A stretch of DNA of 64,000 nucleotides from an uncultured Erythrobacter sp. (GCA_947502305.1 CANMZA010000001.1:1736001-1800000), one strand, 5' to 3'; shown: positions 49,170 to 59,719, numbered from the stretch's first letter. Numbers and translations: made by a program. Notes: generated by a model from the letters alone, not told the origin.

Positions 49170-51104
49170 CTATTGATTGACCGCTTTCGCCGCCGTACCG
49201 CCCTCATCCAAATCGGGCCGCGCCATCAGCTCCATCAATTGCTGAGAGCCCATCGGCTTGCCGAACAAATACCCTTGAACGGAGCCAGCACCCGCCCGTT
49301 TCGCGATCAGCAAGCCGACCTCGTCCTCGACCCCTTCGAGCAGACAATGCACGCCCAGCACACGCGCCAAGCCCACCAAGGAGGCAAGCACCTTCTCCGT
49401 CATCGGATCGGCGGGGTTTTCGATGAAGGATTTATCGACCTTCAATTTGTTGATCGGCAATTTGCGCAGATAATTGAAGTTGGAATAGCCAGTGCCAAAA
49501 TCATCAAGCGCAATGGAAAAACCAAGCCGCGTCAGCCGTTCCAGATTGGCCGTTGCCTTGTCCAAATCGACCATCATCGCCGTTTCGGTGACTTCAAATT
49601 CAATCATCGCCGGGTCCAGCCGGCTCCGCGCGACCTGATCCACAATCTGATCAATGGTTGGGTCAGAAATCAGATCAAAACTCGAAAGATTGATCGATAG
49701 CGGCACCGGCTGATCCCACTGCGCAAATTCCTCCAGCGCTTTTTTCACAACGATCAACGTGATCCCCGTGATCAAGCCGCTATCTTCGGCGATGGAGATA
49801 AAGCGTTGCGGGCTGATCTTGCCAATCGTCGGATTGCGCCAGCGGGCCAACACCTCGGCGCGCACGGGGCGGCTGATCCCCAATTCAAATTGCGGTTGAA
49901 ACAGCACGCTGATTTCTTCTTCGAGGTCCGCCTTCCTCAGCGCATCCTCAATCTCAAACCGCGCGCCCGCTTCTTTGGCGTGCACTTCATCAAACAGGAC
50001 GAACCGATTTTTGCCCAGCCGTTTCGCCACCATCAAAGCGTAATCCGCATGGCTGATTTGCGACCGATTGCTTTGCGTCACATCCATCATTGTGCAGCCA
50101 ATTGAACACGAAATCGCAATGTGCCGCCCGTCGATAATATAGGGGCGCGATATGGATTCCAGGAGGACGCGGCTGCGTTCCTCAATATGCTGGGCGCTCG
50201 CTTTGCTGGGAAAGATGATGTTAAACTCATCGCCGCCCATGCGGCTGATATGGGTGGTGCCGCCTGCAAATTGGCGCAGGCGGTTTGCCACTTCTTTCAG
50301 CAGCAAATCGCCCGTAATGTGACCGTGAATGTCATTGACCGCCTTAAACCCGTCAAGATCGACCAGAGCGAGCCAGACATTCTCTTCGCCGCTGCCCTCA
50401 TTTTGGCTGCGGCGGACCCGGTCCGTCATCGCTTTCAATTCTGAGAAAAAGGCGCGGCGATTGGGCAGAGCGGTGAGGCTGTCGGAGATTGATTTTTGGT
50501 GCAGTTCCTCGCTGACTTCGCGGGCCTTGAACAATTCATCCTCGGCCTGAATTTTTGCGTCCGCAATCGTCGCCACCGCTTTGCGCAGGAAAAAGGCAAT
50601 CGCCAAAGACGCCATCGCCGCCCCGAATGTGAGGTAGGCGTAGGCAATCAACGCCGCGCTATCGAGTTTTGCCAAGAACGCCAGAAGCGCAATTCCCGCC
50701 ATGCCGATGGAAAATGCCGATTGACGAAAACTGAGGCTGGCGAGCGCGAACAGCATCGCCATGATGATAAAATAGGTCAGCTTTTCCGGCATGAAATTCA
50801 TGTTGAGTGCGATGAACACATTGGCGACAACCGATGCATTCACCAGGATCAGCAAAATTTCGACATGATGCGCCGGGGCCAATTTGCGCATGAAGATATT
50901 GCCGTAAATGCTCAACACCGCCGCAACAATCGTCGCAATGACCAGCATAAGGCCGCCTTCTTCGCCCAAATAAGCGGCGTTAAGCGGCAGCATAACGACA
51001 TAATACAGCGCAAAAACAGTGAAATAGCCGCGCAGCACCGGCCGGAAAATCTCCCGAACGGCGGCGTCAGACCGGCCTTTCAAACGCTGTGAATGAGTAT
51101 CCAT
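49170..51104 (-). CDS. Membrane-bound GGDEF-EAL cyclic-di-GMP protein
   Basis: The 644-aa protein has five or six transmembrane helices (about 25-175), a short coiled coil, a GGDEF domain with intact GGDEF (290-294), and an EAL domain. The GGDEF domain lacks the RxxD inhibitory site. The EAL motif reads E417-V-L, while DDFGTGYS and the EGVED glutamate are intact, so phosphodiesterase activity is plausible. Whether it makes or breaks c-di-GMP in vivo cannot be told. It is monocistronic and converges on glnA. Confidence 0.93.
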   Translation of the reverse strand: MDTHSQRLKGRSDAAVREIFRPVLRGYFTVFALYYVVMLPLNAAYLGEEGGLMLVIATIVAAVLSIYGNIFMRKLAPAHHVEILLILVNASVVANVFIALNMNFMPEKLTYFIIMAMLFALASLSFRQSAFSIGMAGIALLAFLAKLDSAALIAYAYLTFGAAMASLAIAFFLRKAVATIADAKIQAEDELFKAREVSEELHQKSISDSLTALPNRRAFFSELKAMTDRVRRSQNEGSGEENVWLALVDLDGFKAVNDIHGHITGDLLLKEVANRLRQFAGGTTHISRMGGDEFNIIFPSKASAQHIEERSRVLLESISRPYIIDGRHIAISCSIGCTMMDVTQSNRSQISHADYALMVAKRLGKNRFVLFDEVHAKEAGARFEIEDALRKADLEEEISVLFQPQFELGISRPVRAEVLARWRNPTIGKISPQRFISIAEDSGLITGITLIVVKKALEEFAQWDQPVPLSINLSSFDLISDPTIDQIVDQVARSRLDPAMIEFEVTETAMMVDLDKATANLERLTRLGFSIALDDFGTGYSNFNYLRKLPINKLKVDKSFIENPADPMTEKVLASLVGLARVLGVHCLLEGVEDEVGLLIAKRAGAGSVQGYLFGKPMGSQQLMELMARPDLDEGGTAAKAVNQ

Positions 51105-51329
51105 TGGGGTCCCTTACCGCATGGCAAACCGGTTAGAGGCCTCTCGTTAAAAACACGTAAGTTCAGGCGAATAGTTTTTGTAACATCGCTGTTTTCCTGC
51201 GCGCGGTTCAGTCTGGGATCAGCCGGGCACGCGCAGGATTTCACAAATTAGCATTTTCCTACTCGCATATTTTCTGCCTAATCATTTGGCCTCGCATTTC
51301 CCGATCCTTTGATTTTGAGGCCCAAGCTG

Positions 51330-52136
51330 ATGTCACACCCCTCCCCCACTCCTGCGCCCACGCCCACGCCCACGCCTTCCGGTTCGCCAACCCGGGCATA
51401 CTCGCAAAAGCCAAATGCGCCGAATCGCAAGCCGATTTTTGACGCAGTGCGGCGCATTCTGGGGCGCGGATTTCGCCGTTCTGAGGTGGAGCGGATTGAC
51501 GATGCGTTTGAACAAAGCGCGGATACGGGCCTTGAAACGCGCGCCGATGGGCCGGAGAATTTTTCGACCCTGGACAGTGTGTCAGGTGTGTCAGGTGTGC
51601 CGCTGATCCGGCGGGCGCGCGGCGGCGATGCCTCGCAGAATGCGGCTCCGACACGGATCGGAGAGGCGGGCACAGCCCTCATCAAACGCTTTGAGGGATG
51701 CGCGCGATTGCGGCGCGATGGCCTGATCGAGGCCTATCCCGATCCCGGCACTGGCGCAGAGCCGTGGACGATTGGCTGGGGCGCAACCGGCGGCGATGAT
51801 CAGACAACCGACCGGCTGGGCGCGCGCATCGGCCCCGGAACCGTGTGGACGCAGGACCAATGCGATGCGCGGTTGGCGAGCGATCTGGTCCGCTATGCCA
51901 GAGATGTCGCCCGCGCGATTGAAGACACCCCCACCACGCAGGAGCAGTTCGATGCTTTGGTCAGCTTCCACTACAACACCGGCGCGATCACCCGCGCAAC
52001 CTTGACCAAACGCCACAAGGCCGGGGATTACGCCGCAGCAGCAACCGAATTCGCACGCTGGAACAAGGCCAGTGGGCGGGTGCTAAAAGGGCTGGTCAGA
52101 CGCCGGGCGGAGGAAGCGAAGCTGTATGTGAGTTAG
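51330..52136 (+). CDS. GH24 (phage-type) lysozyme with disordered N-terminal extension
   Basis: The 268-aa protein has a Pro/Thr repeat N-terminus (PTPAPTPTPTP), a basic linker to about residue 110, and a C-terminal GH24 lysozyme domain with the catalytic pattern Glu122 (RFEG), Asp138 (AYPDP) and Thr147 (WTIGWG). LVSFHYNTGA is also typical. No Sec signal, holin or phage structural gene is nearby. It may be a domesticated endolysin or one exported by an unknown route. ATG 51330 was chosen over a TTG seven codons upstream. Confidence 0.88.
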   Translation: MSHPSPTPAPTPTPTPSGSPTRAYSQKPNAPNRKPIFDAVRRILGRGFRRSEVERIDDAFEQSADTGLETRADGPENFSTLDSVSGVSGVPLIRRARGGDASQNAAPTRIGEAGTALIKRFEGCARLRRDGLIEAYPDPGTGAEPWTIGWGATGGDDQTTDRLGARIGPGTVWTQDQCDARLASDLVRYARDVARAIEDTPTTQEQFDALVSFHYNTGAITRATLTKRHKAGDYAAAATEFARWNKASGRVLKGLVRRRAEEAKLYVS

Positions 52137-52208
52137 CGCGCGGGTCGGCCCGTGTGCCGGTTCAAGAGCAAGTGCGCACGTGCAGGTTTGCGGACCCAAA
52201 TATGCGGG

Positions 52209-55200
52209 TCAGTAATCCCGGCTGATCTCGGCCAGCACGCTGTCGCGCCCAACCGTCGTAATGCTGCCGAGCAGCGCGAGCCAAGAGGTGATCCGGTATT
52301 CGACCTGCGTTGCGCTGTACCCCTGTCCGTCGGTCACCAATTCGACATAGACACGGCGGCCCAAATTCTTGCCCAAAGCCACGCCCGTACCGCGGCCCAG
52401 AGCGGGATCGGCGCTGACGATGCGCAATTGGTCAAGGCCGATGGAGCGGCGCAATTGGCCAATCGGATCAAGCCCGCCGCCGCCGCCCTGCAGCGCCGCG
52501 AGAGCCGCGCCCAATTGAACGGCATCGGTCGCAGAGAGCGAGGTGACGGAGCCGCCAAAGAGCAATTGCGCGAGGATCTCCTCCTCCGGCAAAGCGGGGA
52601 CGGACGAGAAGGCGATTTGCGGCGTTTGCGCATTGCCGGTGATGTCGATGGTGACATTGGTGCCATTGGCGCTGGCCTGCGCTTCGATGTCCAAACGCGG
52701 GTCAATGGGCTGATTTGCGTCAAACTCAATGCGCCCGTCGGTCAGGTCAAACCGGGTGCCGGCGAAGGTGTAATCGCCGCGCACCAGATTGGCCTCGCCG
52801 CCGATACGCGGGTCATCGACGGTCCCGCGCAACGCGATGTCCGCGCCCCATTCGCTGTCGAGGCCCAGACCATCGACGGCAATACGGCTGCGCGTGCGGG
52901 CATCGACGAGGTAACGCCAAGCGCCCGTTGCGGTGGTGCGATCTGTGCCTGACTGATCGGGCCGGTTGATCTCCCTGGTTCGGATCGTCGGCAGGCGCAA
53001 ATCCTCCGCCGCAATGCCTAGGCTCCAACTGGCGCGGTTGATCATGACGCGTCCGGCGATGGCTCCGCCTGATCCGTCGGACACAATGCGCAGCGGGCCG
53101 GTGATGGTCGCATCAAGGCCATTGGCATTGAGCAACCGGGCATTGTCGACCGCCGCCCGAATGTCGATGCGCGGGCCGCGAGTGGCGGAGATACCGGCAA
53201 GGTCGACAAAGCCGCTGCCGCTGACGGTGCCGCCGCCATTGGTGGTCCCGGCGAAACGGGTGAGTTCGAGCCGCGATCCGGTGAAGTGGCCGCGCGCACT
53301 GACATCGTCAATGTCTGTGCCGGAAATCGCGCTTTGCAGGCGCAAATCGTCGCTGGCCAAATCGCCGGTGATGCGCGGATCAGCAAGCGTCCCGCTGGCC
53401 CGCGCTGTGACCGTGAGCGGACCGGTGAGGTCGAACGTCTCTATCGCGGCGAGCCGCCAGAGCGATTGCGCCGGGCCTTGGTAGCTGAGGTCACCGGCAA
53501 GCCGCCCGCGCATGATCCGGCGGGTCAAATCGCCCGTGCGCGGCATGGCTGTGACACGCGCGTCGATCTGGCCGAGCGGATCGTCACCCTCAAGCAGGCG
53601 CGCGCCGATAGAAAGCTGACTGGGGCTGAGGTCAGCAACCGCGAAGACGTCAATGGGACGGGAAGAAAGGACCAGACCGCTGCGTGTGAAATCGTCGATC
53701 CGCACCCGTGCATTGCCCGTTGGCGGTGCATTGCCGCGCTGGTTCCAACTGGCCAAACCAGACAGCCGCCCGCCTAAGCCCAGGTCCGCGCCTACGAGGT
53801 CGGCGAGCCGCAGGGGCATGCGCGCCAATTGCACCTCGATCGCTGTCTCTTGAGGGGTAAGCCGCCCTTCGATGATGGTGTAGCCGCGCGCAAATCCGAT
53901 CTGCGTCGGGGCAAGCCGGTATCCGCCGTCGTCCAAAGATGTGAGAACCGCGCGGCGCGGCATGGTGATCGGGCGGCCGCCATACTCCCCTTGCGCGATG
54001 ACCGCGATCCGTTCGGGTGTGAAGTCGCCATCAAGCTGCAGCGCGAAGCGATCCGCGCGCCGTCCGGCGATGGAGGCTTGCACATCGCCTCGGCCATCAA
54101 CAATCGCGGCCTGCGCGGCGAAACTGGCAAGCGAGAGCGCGCCATATTCGAGGCCACTGCCGCTGATGTCGGCGTCAATCTGGCTGGTTCCGTCGCCGAA
54201 ACTGCCGCTGGCTGTGATGTCAGCGAAAGCCAATGCTATGGCCGGATCGCCGCCAAAGCGGGCTCCGCGCGCGGCGAGGTTGAGATCGAAACCCTGCGTT
54301 CCGCTTCCAGTGCCGCCGCCAGTGCCGCCAACGGATCCCGGTATGAGCGATATGGTCCCGTCCAATCCGCCGCCGCTCAGTAGGAGATCGCCGCCGATCC
54401 CGCCTTCCAGCAAGCTCAGCGCGCCGGTCACATTGGTTCGGTAAACCTCAAGGGCGTTGATATCAATTCGGGCCGCTTCGCCGGCTGGCAAAACCAAACC
54501 CAGTGCCCCTTCAAACGGGCCAAGCAGCGACCCGCCCGCAACGTCAATCGCAAACCCATCCTCGCTCGGCGCAATGCCAAGCCGCACATCGGTAAGCCCC
54601 GCCGAAGGCAGAGGATCGGCCAGCACCAAGGTCGCGCGCGGCCCCTCGCCATCCAGTTCCGCATCGAAGGTGAACGCACCATAATCGCTATGCTCGCCCG
54701 CCCCGGAAAGCGCCGTGCGGTCGCCAATGATGCGGCTGTCGAGGCGCGCGGTAAGCCGCTCACTGTCAATCGCCACATCGCGCAAGACAATCGCGCTGCC
54801 GCTGCCCATTCCCAAGCTGCCGTCAAAGCGGACTTGCTCGCCTGCGACATTGGCGACGCTGGCATTGGTGACGCCGTTCAGCACGCCCGACAGATTGGCG
54901 CGCAGGCTCCACGGAACGGCTGGTCCGAACTTCAGCAAGATTTTCGAATTGGCGCTGACCCGGCCAATATCTTCAAGTTCAATCCCGCGCGCGTCCACTG
55001 GCCCTGCCAAGGCATAGGTGCCCGCGCTGGTATCGCCGCGCAAACTCAGCTGCGCCGTCAAACCGGGGAACACAATGCGAGCATTATCCGCCATCAATCT
55101 GGTACCAGAATAGGTCAGCAACCCGCTAAGGCTCCCGCCGGTCAGCTGCGGATCGGCATAGCCATTGCCGGTAACAATACGCTGCGCAGTGACATTGAGC

Positions 55201-56471
55201 GGCAGCCGGAAGGTTTCGCCATCAAATGTCGCCTGACCCGATTGCGAAAGCCCCTGCGCCGTCACGCTCCCCGCCGCCACAAGGGTGCCGACGCTCAGAT
55301 CATGCTCAATGGAAAGATCACGAAACGGCCCATTCAAAACCGCAGATAGCCGCGTATTTTCAAGCCGGGCGGTCTCTCCCAACAGGTCAGGGTCGCGCAA
55401 AGTCCCCGCAATTTCAAAGCCGTCGGCGGTATTGCCGGCCAAATCCAAACCGCCCGTCATCCGCAGGTCCAAGGCAGACGTAACCGCTGCAATATCGCCG
55501 CGAAAGACGCTTTCTTCGAGCGTCCCTGTCAAAGCGAGCGAAACGGCCCGGCCCAGCGCGCGGCCCGTGATCGACCCTTCAGACAGTCCGGGATAAGCCT
55601 GACCCAGCACGCCGTAAGTGCCGGAATTGTTGGTGATGCGGAAGGCTGCGACACGCTCTGCTCCTGCGTCATCCTCTGCGCCGCTCTCCGCATCGCGAGC
55701 GCCCGCGACCTGACGCGTAATCAAGGCATTGCCGAGCCAATTGCTCCACGTCCCTTCACCGTCAATTTGCGCTTTATAGGCGGCGTTGAGGCCTGCCAAA
55801 ACCGCGATCGGGCCGTCCGCTGCGGCGCTGTAATCGAGCGCAAGATCAAAGACATCGCCATCCGGCTCCGCATCGAGCAGCAGGGCAATTTTATCCTCCG
55901 GCCCAAACGCCCCGCGCGCATCAATCATCGCGCGGCCCTGCCGGATATCGACCTTTGCGGTGAAATCTGCGCGTTGCTCGGCCTCCCCCGCCAATCCTTC
56001 TGCAAGCGTCAGATTATCGATCTCAAACCGGTCAATGCGAATATCAAAATCCGGCAAGAACGGCGCATCAGGATCACCCGGCAACAATTCTGGCAAACGC
56101 CGCAACGTGCCGCGCCGCGCTGTCAATTCGCGGATATCAATCCCGCTCCACAGCCATGCCAGCGGCCGCCAATCTAGCTCCACTTCGGGGATCGTCAGAA
56201 ACGTGCCCTGCGGGTCTTTCACGGTCACATCATGCAAGGTCGCTGCGCCGTAAATATCGCCCTCTATCCGGCCCACTTCAAACCTTAGGCCCGATGCCGG
56301 GGACACTTGCGCAATTTGATCGGTGACGAACCGTTTGCCAATCGGAGAGCTAAGAAACGCCGCCGCCAGCACAATCGGTAACACCAAAATCGCCAGCGCC
56401 CAGCCAAGCCGCTTAGCCCACCGGCGTTTGCGCTTGCGCTCCGCCTGTTCAGGAACCGCCGTTTGATCCAT
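52209..56471 (-). CDS. tamB: Translocation and assembly module protein TamB
   Basis: TamB is the large inner-membrane-anchored bridge of the TAM complex, implicated in outer-membrane protein insertion and phospholipid transport. The 1420-aa protein has a basic N-terminus, one signal-anchor helix (about 20-40), a very long repetitive beta-rich (AsmA-like) region, and the C-terminal DUF490/TamB domain (about 1100-1420, with DIEAQASANGTNVTIDITGNAQTPQIAFSS-type sequence) ending in an aromatic residue. TAATG links it to tamA. Confidence 0.94.
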   Translation of the reverse strand: MDQTAVPEQAERKRKRRWAKRLGWALAILVLPIVLAAAFLSSPIGKRFVTDQIAQVSPASGLRFEVGRIEGDIYGAATLHDVTVKDPQGTFLTIPEVELDWRPLAWLWSGIDIRELTARRGTLRRLPELLPGDPDAPFLPDFDIRIDRFEIDNLTLAEGLAGEAEQRADFTAKVDIRQGRAMIDARGAFGPEDKIALLLDAEPDGDVFDLALDYSAAADGPIAVLAGLNAAYKAQIDGEGTWSNWLGNALITRQVAGARDAESGAEDDAGAERVAAFRITNNSGTYGVLGQAYPGLSEGSITGRALGRAVSLALTGTLEESVFRGDIAAVTSALDLRMTGGLDLAGNTADGFEIAGTLRDPDLLGETARLENTRLSAVLNGPFRDLSIEHDLSVGTLVAAGSVTAQGLSQSGQATFDGETFRLPLNVTAQRIVTGNGYADPQLTGGSLSGLLTYSGTRLMADNARIVFPGLTAQLSLRGDTSAGTYALAGPVDARGIELEDIGRVSANSKILLKFGPAVPWSLRANLSGVLNGVTNASVANVAGEQVRFDGSLGMGSGSAIVLRDVAIDSERLTARLDSRIIGDRTALSGAGEHSDYGAFTFDAELDGEGPRATLVLADPLPSAGLTDVRLGIAPSEDGFAIDVAGGSLLGPFEGALGLVLPAGEAARIDINALEVYRTNVTGALSLLEGGIGGDLLLSGGGLDGTISLIPGSVGGTGGGTGSGTQGFDLNLAARGARFGGDPAIALAFADITASGSFGDGTSQIDADISGSGLEYGALSLASFAAQAAIVDGRGDVQASIAGRRADRFALQLDGDFTPERIAVIAQGEYGGRPITMPRRAVLTSLDDGGYRLAPTQIGFARGYTIIEGRLTPQETAIEVQLARMPLRLADLVGADLGLGGRLSGLASWNQRGNAPPTGNARVRIDDFTRSGLVLSSRPIDVFAVADLSPSQLSIGARLLEGDDPLGQIDARVTAMPRTGDLTRRIMRGRLAGDLSYQGPAQSLWRLAAIETFDLTGPLTVTARASGTLADPRITGDLASDDLRLQSAISGTDIDDVSARGHFTGSRLELTRFAGTTNGGGTVSGSGFVDLAGISATRGPRIDIRAAVDNARLLNANGLDATITGPLRIVSDGSGGAIAGRVMINRASWSLGIAAEDLRLPTIRTREINRPDQSGTDRTTATGAWRYLVDARTRSRIAVDGLGLDSEWGADIALRGTVDDPRIGGEANLVRGDYTFAGTRFDLTDGRIEFDANQPIDPRLDIEAQASANGTNVTIDITGNAQTPQIAFSSVPALPEEEILAQLLFGGSVTSLSATDAVQLGAALAALQGGGGGLDPIGQLRRSIGLDQLRIVSADPALGRGTGVALGKNLGRRVYVELVTDGQGYSATQVEYRITSWLALLGSITTVGRDSVLAEISRDY

Positions 56472-58813
56472 TAAAACGCCTGCCCCAGTGAGACATAAAC
56501 CACCACGGGCGCATCAAATTCGGTCGGGTTCAGCGGCACGCCAACATCCACACGGATCGGGCCAAAGCTGGTTTTGTAGCGCACCCCGACCCCGGCGCCA
56601 TATTGGATTGTGCTGAAATCCGGCGCAGATCCGCTCGCCACCGAACCGGCATCGATAAAGGGCACAACTTCTACCGCCCCGTCTAGCAAGCCTGTTTGAA
56701 TGCGCGCCTCTAGCGCGAATTCGACCAGCGATCCGCCGCCGGTGGGCTCATCAAATTGATCGCGCGGGCCGATCGCTTGAAAACCATAACCGCGCACCGA
56801 TCCGCCGCCGCCAGCATAGAGCCTGCGCGAGGGGGCAATGACGCTCGAATCCGCCCCTTGAATGGTCGCGGCGCGCGCGCGCCCCGCAATAACAGCCCGG
56901 CCGAGGTCGTAATAATAGGCCGCATCCGCCTGCGCCCGCAGATAGAAACTTTGCGTACCGAGCGAGCGTGAAACTTCTGGCGCCAAAAATCCCGTCAACC
57001 GATAGCCTTTTTTTGGATCGAGCAAATCATCGCTGGAATCGAGTGTCGCGCTGCCAAATAATCCGGCTATCAAATAGGTTTGCCGGGGCCGCTGCACGCC
57101 ATTGGTCACGCGGTTGCGTTCGTCGGTGTAGAGCACTTCTGCACCGGCCTGCCAGCTTAAGGGTTTTTGGAATAGCAGGTTCGAAATCCGTTCAAACGAA
57201 CCGCGCAGCGCGACTGTGCGCGCATCCACCGCCTCTGTCTCAATATCGCTGGCATAGGCATCGACAGTAAAAACCTGATCGCGGGCGCGGAAATTGCTGC
57301 GGCGATAGGTGACGCTGGCCAATTGTTCGCGCGTGCCGATAATCCCGCGCAGCCTCAGCGCCCCTTCTGGCGGGAAGAGATTGCGATGTTCCCACGCGGC
57401 CTCAACCTTGATGCCGTCCTCTGTGCCGTAACCAATCGCGCCGGAAATTGTGCGCAGCGGCGCGCGCTCCATCTCGATATCAAGCGCGACTTCGCCCGGC
57501 TGGTCAGCAGAAGGTGGCGTGATTTCGCGCGGGGTTATGACGACGCTTGAAACAAGCCCGGTGGCCAGCACCGCGCGGCGCAAATCGGATTGCAAGCTGG
57601 TTTGGTACGTGTCGCCGGGGGCAAAACGGGCGATCCGGGCCAAGTGGCGATCTGAGAGGAAATCGGGATCGCTGCTGATGGTGGGGCTATTTGCTGAGCT
57701 GAAGACATATTGCCCGCCCGGCTCAACCGGCAACGTCAAATCGCCCTCGCCGCGCGCATGATCGATGAGCAAATCGGGTTCGCCAATATCGGCAAAGGGA
57801 AAACCGTTTTCACCCAGCGCCAAACGCAGCGACACTTCGCTGGCGACAATCCGATCAGCATAGAGCGGATCGCCGGGGCGGATGCCGAATGCCGCGCGCA
57901 ATTCTTCCCCGGCAGAGCCATCGAGCTGGTTTAAGGCCCCCAAATCGACCGCGCCAAATTGGTAACGCGCGCCCGGCAAGATATCGAATTGCACTTTGGG
58001 ATCGATGTCGGATGTGCGCCGCGCATCGCCTGGTTCTTGATCGGCAAAGCCGCGCCGTCCGCCCGATAATTGCCGCACCACCTCGCCGTTGTAATATCCG
58101 TAAGTGCGTAGGATCTGAGTCAGCAATTCCTCATCCGACCGCGCGCGCGCGGCCAGTTGCGGGACGGTGTCGTCTTCGGATTCAAGCGCCTCTATCGAGG
58201 ATAGAGCGCGGAAGCGGGTGATGAATTCCGCCTCTTCGGGAAAGCGTCCGGGTGCCGCTGGGAAAGCGAGGACGAGTTCGTCGCTGATCTCAAATTCCTG
58301 CAATTCCTCAATCTCAACCAGATCAGGCGTGTTGAGATCGGCAAAAACGGGGCGCTCTGCATCTGGCTCTAACGGCTCTGGATCAGGGATTGCGAGGCTC
58401 TGGAGAGCAGCGTCTATGTCGAAAGGCGCGGAGAATTCTGGCGCGTTATCTGAGGTGTTTTCGGCCAGATCCGCGTTTGGCCCTTCATTTAGCTCTGCGC
58501 TTACCTCCTCGTTTGCCGCCTCTTCTGGCGGCACTTCCTCAGAAAGCTGAAGCTCCTCCACCGACGCCGCACCGCCCGCCGCCCAGTTTTCTGCATCGCC
58601 CGCGGCGCTTTGCGGGATCAAATCATCGAGCGACGGCAGATCAGATCGCTGCGTGACGCTCGGCTCAGGATTAGCCGGTAGGCTCTGCTCAGGTGTTTCC
58701 TCCTGCGCCGGCGAGGCATCCTGCGCGCCAGGCACAGGTTCTTGCCCAGCGGCCGCGGCACCGGATGCGATCAGCCCGGCCGCGAAGGCCAGATTGAGCC
58801 TGAAAAATTGCAA
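56471..58813 (-). CDS. tamA: Autotransporter assembly factor TamA (Omp85 family)
   Basis: This is a protein of about 780 aa with a signal peptide (LNLAFAAGLIASGAAAAG), an unusual acidic Glu/Pro/Ala-rich segment of about 150 residues, POTRA-like domains, and a 16-strand barrel containing the Omp85 VRGYGFQ motif and a terminal aromatic residue. I propose TTG 58813 as start: GAGGG stands just before it and the signal peptide then begins directly. An ATG-type start at 58894 would overlap bpt by 74 bases and bury the signal. tamB follows with a 1-base overlap. Confidence 0.88.
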   Translation of the reverse strand: MQFFRLNLAFAAGLIASGAAAAGQEPVPGAQDASPAQEETPEQSLPANPEPSVTQRSDLPSLDDLIPQSAAGDAENWAAGGAASVEELQLSEEVPPEEAANEEVSAELNEGPNADLAENTSDNAPEFSAPFDIDAALQSLAIPDPEPLEPDAERPVFADLNTPDLVEIEELQEFEISDELVLAFPAAPGRFPEEAEFITRFRALSSIEALESEDDTVPQLAARARSDEELLTQILRTYGYYNGEVVRQLSGGRRGFADQEPGDARRTSDIDPKVQFDILPGARYQFGAVDLGALNQLDGSAGEELRAAFGIRPGDPLYADRIVASEVSLRLALGENGFPFADIGEPDLLIDHARGEGDLTLPVEPGGQYVFSSANSPTISSDPDFLSDRHLARIARFAPGDTYQTSLQSDLRRAVLATGLVSSVVITPREITPPSADQPGEVALDIEMERAPLRTISGAIGYGTEDGIKVEAAWEHRNLFPPEGALRLRGIIGTREQLASVTYRRSNFRARDQVFTVDAYASDIETEAVDARTVALRGSFERISNLLFQKPLSWQAGAEVLYTDERNRVTNGVQRPRQTYLIAGLFGSATLDSSDDLLDPKKGYRLTGFLAPEVSRSLGTQSFYLRAQADAAYYYDLGRAVIAGRARAATIQGADSSVIAPSRRLYAGGGGSVRGYGFQAIGPRDQFDEPTGGGSLVEFALEARIQTGLLDGAVEVVPFIDAGSVASGSAPDFSTIQYGAGVGVRYKTSFGPIRVDVGVPLNPTEFDAPVVVYVSLGQAF

Positions 58814-58820
58814 AAAACCC

Positions 58821-59666
58821 TCAGCTGGCTGGGAATTTAACGGGTTGTCCGTCTTTACCCCTTGCGCCGCCAATTGCACCAACCGATTTGTCACGCGGAG
58901 CTGTGGCTGCGGCGATCAGTTTGGTTTGCTCTTCATCGCCCATCCGTTGCCACCCTTCGCGGGTCAGCCGTTCCAGCGGGCGATAGCGCACTTTATATTG
59001 CATGCGCGGGCTGCCATCGACCCAATATCCCAGATAGACATAGGGCAATCCGCCCTCTGCCGCGCGCTGAATATGGTCGAGGATGATATAGTTGCCCAGA
59101 CCAACACGGTCCGTGTGATCGGGATCATAGAACGAATAGATCATCGACAGGCCGTCACCCTGACGGTCCGTAAGACATGCGCCAACCAACCGCCCCGGCT
59201 CACCCGTCTCGGTTGGCTCACGATATTCGACCAGAGTGCTTGTGACCGGCGTATGCTCGACCATGTCGGCATAATCCATCTCATCCATGGTCGACATCCC
59301 GCCATCGGGATGCCGCACGCTGAGATATTTCGTCAGCAATTCAAATTGTTCATCGGTCGCCCACGGGCGGCACTCGGTCGCGATCAGATCGCGGTTGCGC
59401 TTAATTTCGCGTTTTTGCGTTGAGGACGGCTTGAACTCATTCGCGACCACGCGAACCGAAACGCAGGCCTGACAATCAAGACAGCTGGGCCGATAGGCCA
59501 CTGTTTGACTGCGGCGAAAACCAATCCGGCCCAAGGCTTCATTGAGCTGATCCGAATGCGCGCCCTTCAATTCTGTGAACACCTTTCGCTCGCTCCGCCC
59601 CGGAAGGTACGGACACGGCGCGGGGCTGGTCACGAAAAAACGGGGGAAGCGGATCGGGGCCGTCAC
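58821..59666 (-). CDS. bpt: Aspartate/glutamate leucyltransferase (bacterial N-end-rule transferase)
   Basis: The 281-aa Bpt/ATE-family enzyme adds leucine from Leu-tRNA to proteins with N-terminal Asp or Glu, marking them for ClpAP. It begins [28 protein letters not shown] and has [16 protein letters not shown], the cysteine-rich family motif, and [17 protein letters not shown]. The start is GTG 59666 at the conserved N-terminus; the frame stays open 64 codons further upstream through the intergenic region, which I reject. The gene stops 7 bases before the tamA start. Confidence 0.93.
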   Translation of the reverse strand: MTAPIRFPRFFVTSPAPCPYLPGRSERKVFTELKGAHSDQLNEALGRIGFRRSQTVAYRPSCLDCQACVSVRVVANEFKPSSTQKREIKRNRDLIATECRPWATDEQFELLTKYLSVRHPDGGMSTMDEMDYADMVEHTPVTSTLVEYREPTETGEPGRLVGACLTDRQGDGLSMIYSFYDPDHTDRVGLGNYIILDHIQRAAEGGLPYVYLGYWVDGSPRMQYKVRYRPLERLTREGWQRMGDEEQTKLIAAATAPRDKSVGAIGGARGKDGQPVKFPAS

Positions 59667-59719
59667 GGGTCTGGCTGTGTCCTTAAAGCGTGCCTGCGAA
59701 AAGCGGCAGGAACGGGTGC

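Noticed and set aside
51278..51685. Minus-strand frame opposite the lysozyme start
   Set aside because: Composition mirrors the Pro/Thr repeat on the plus strand; no homologous features.
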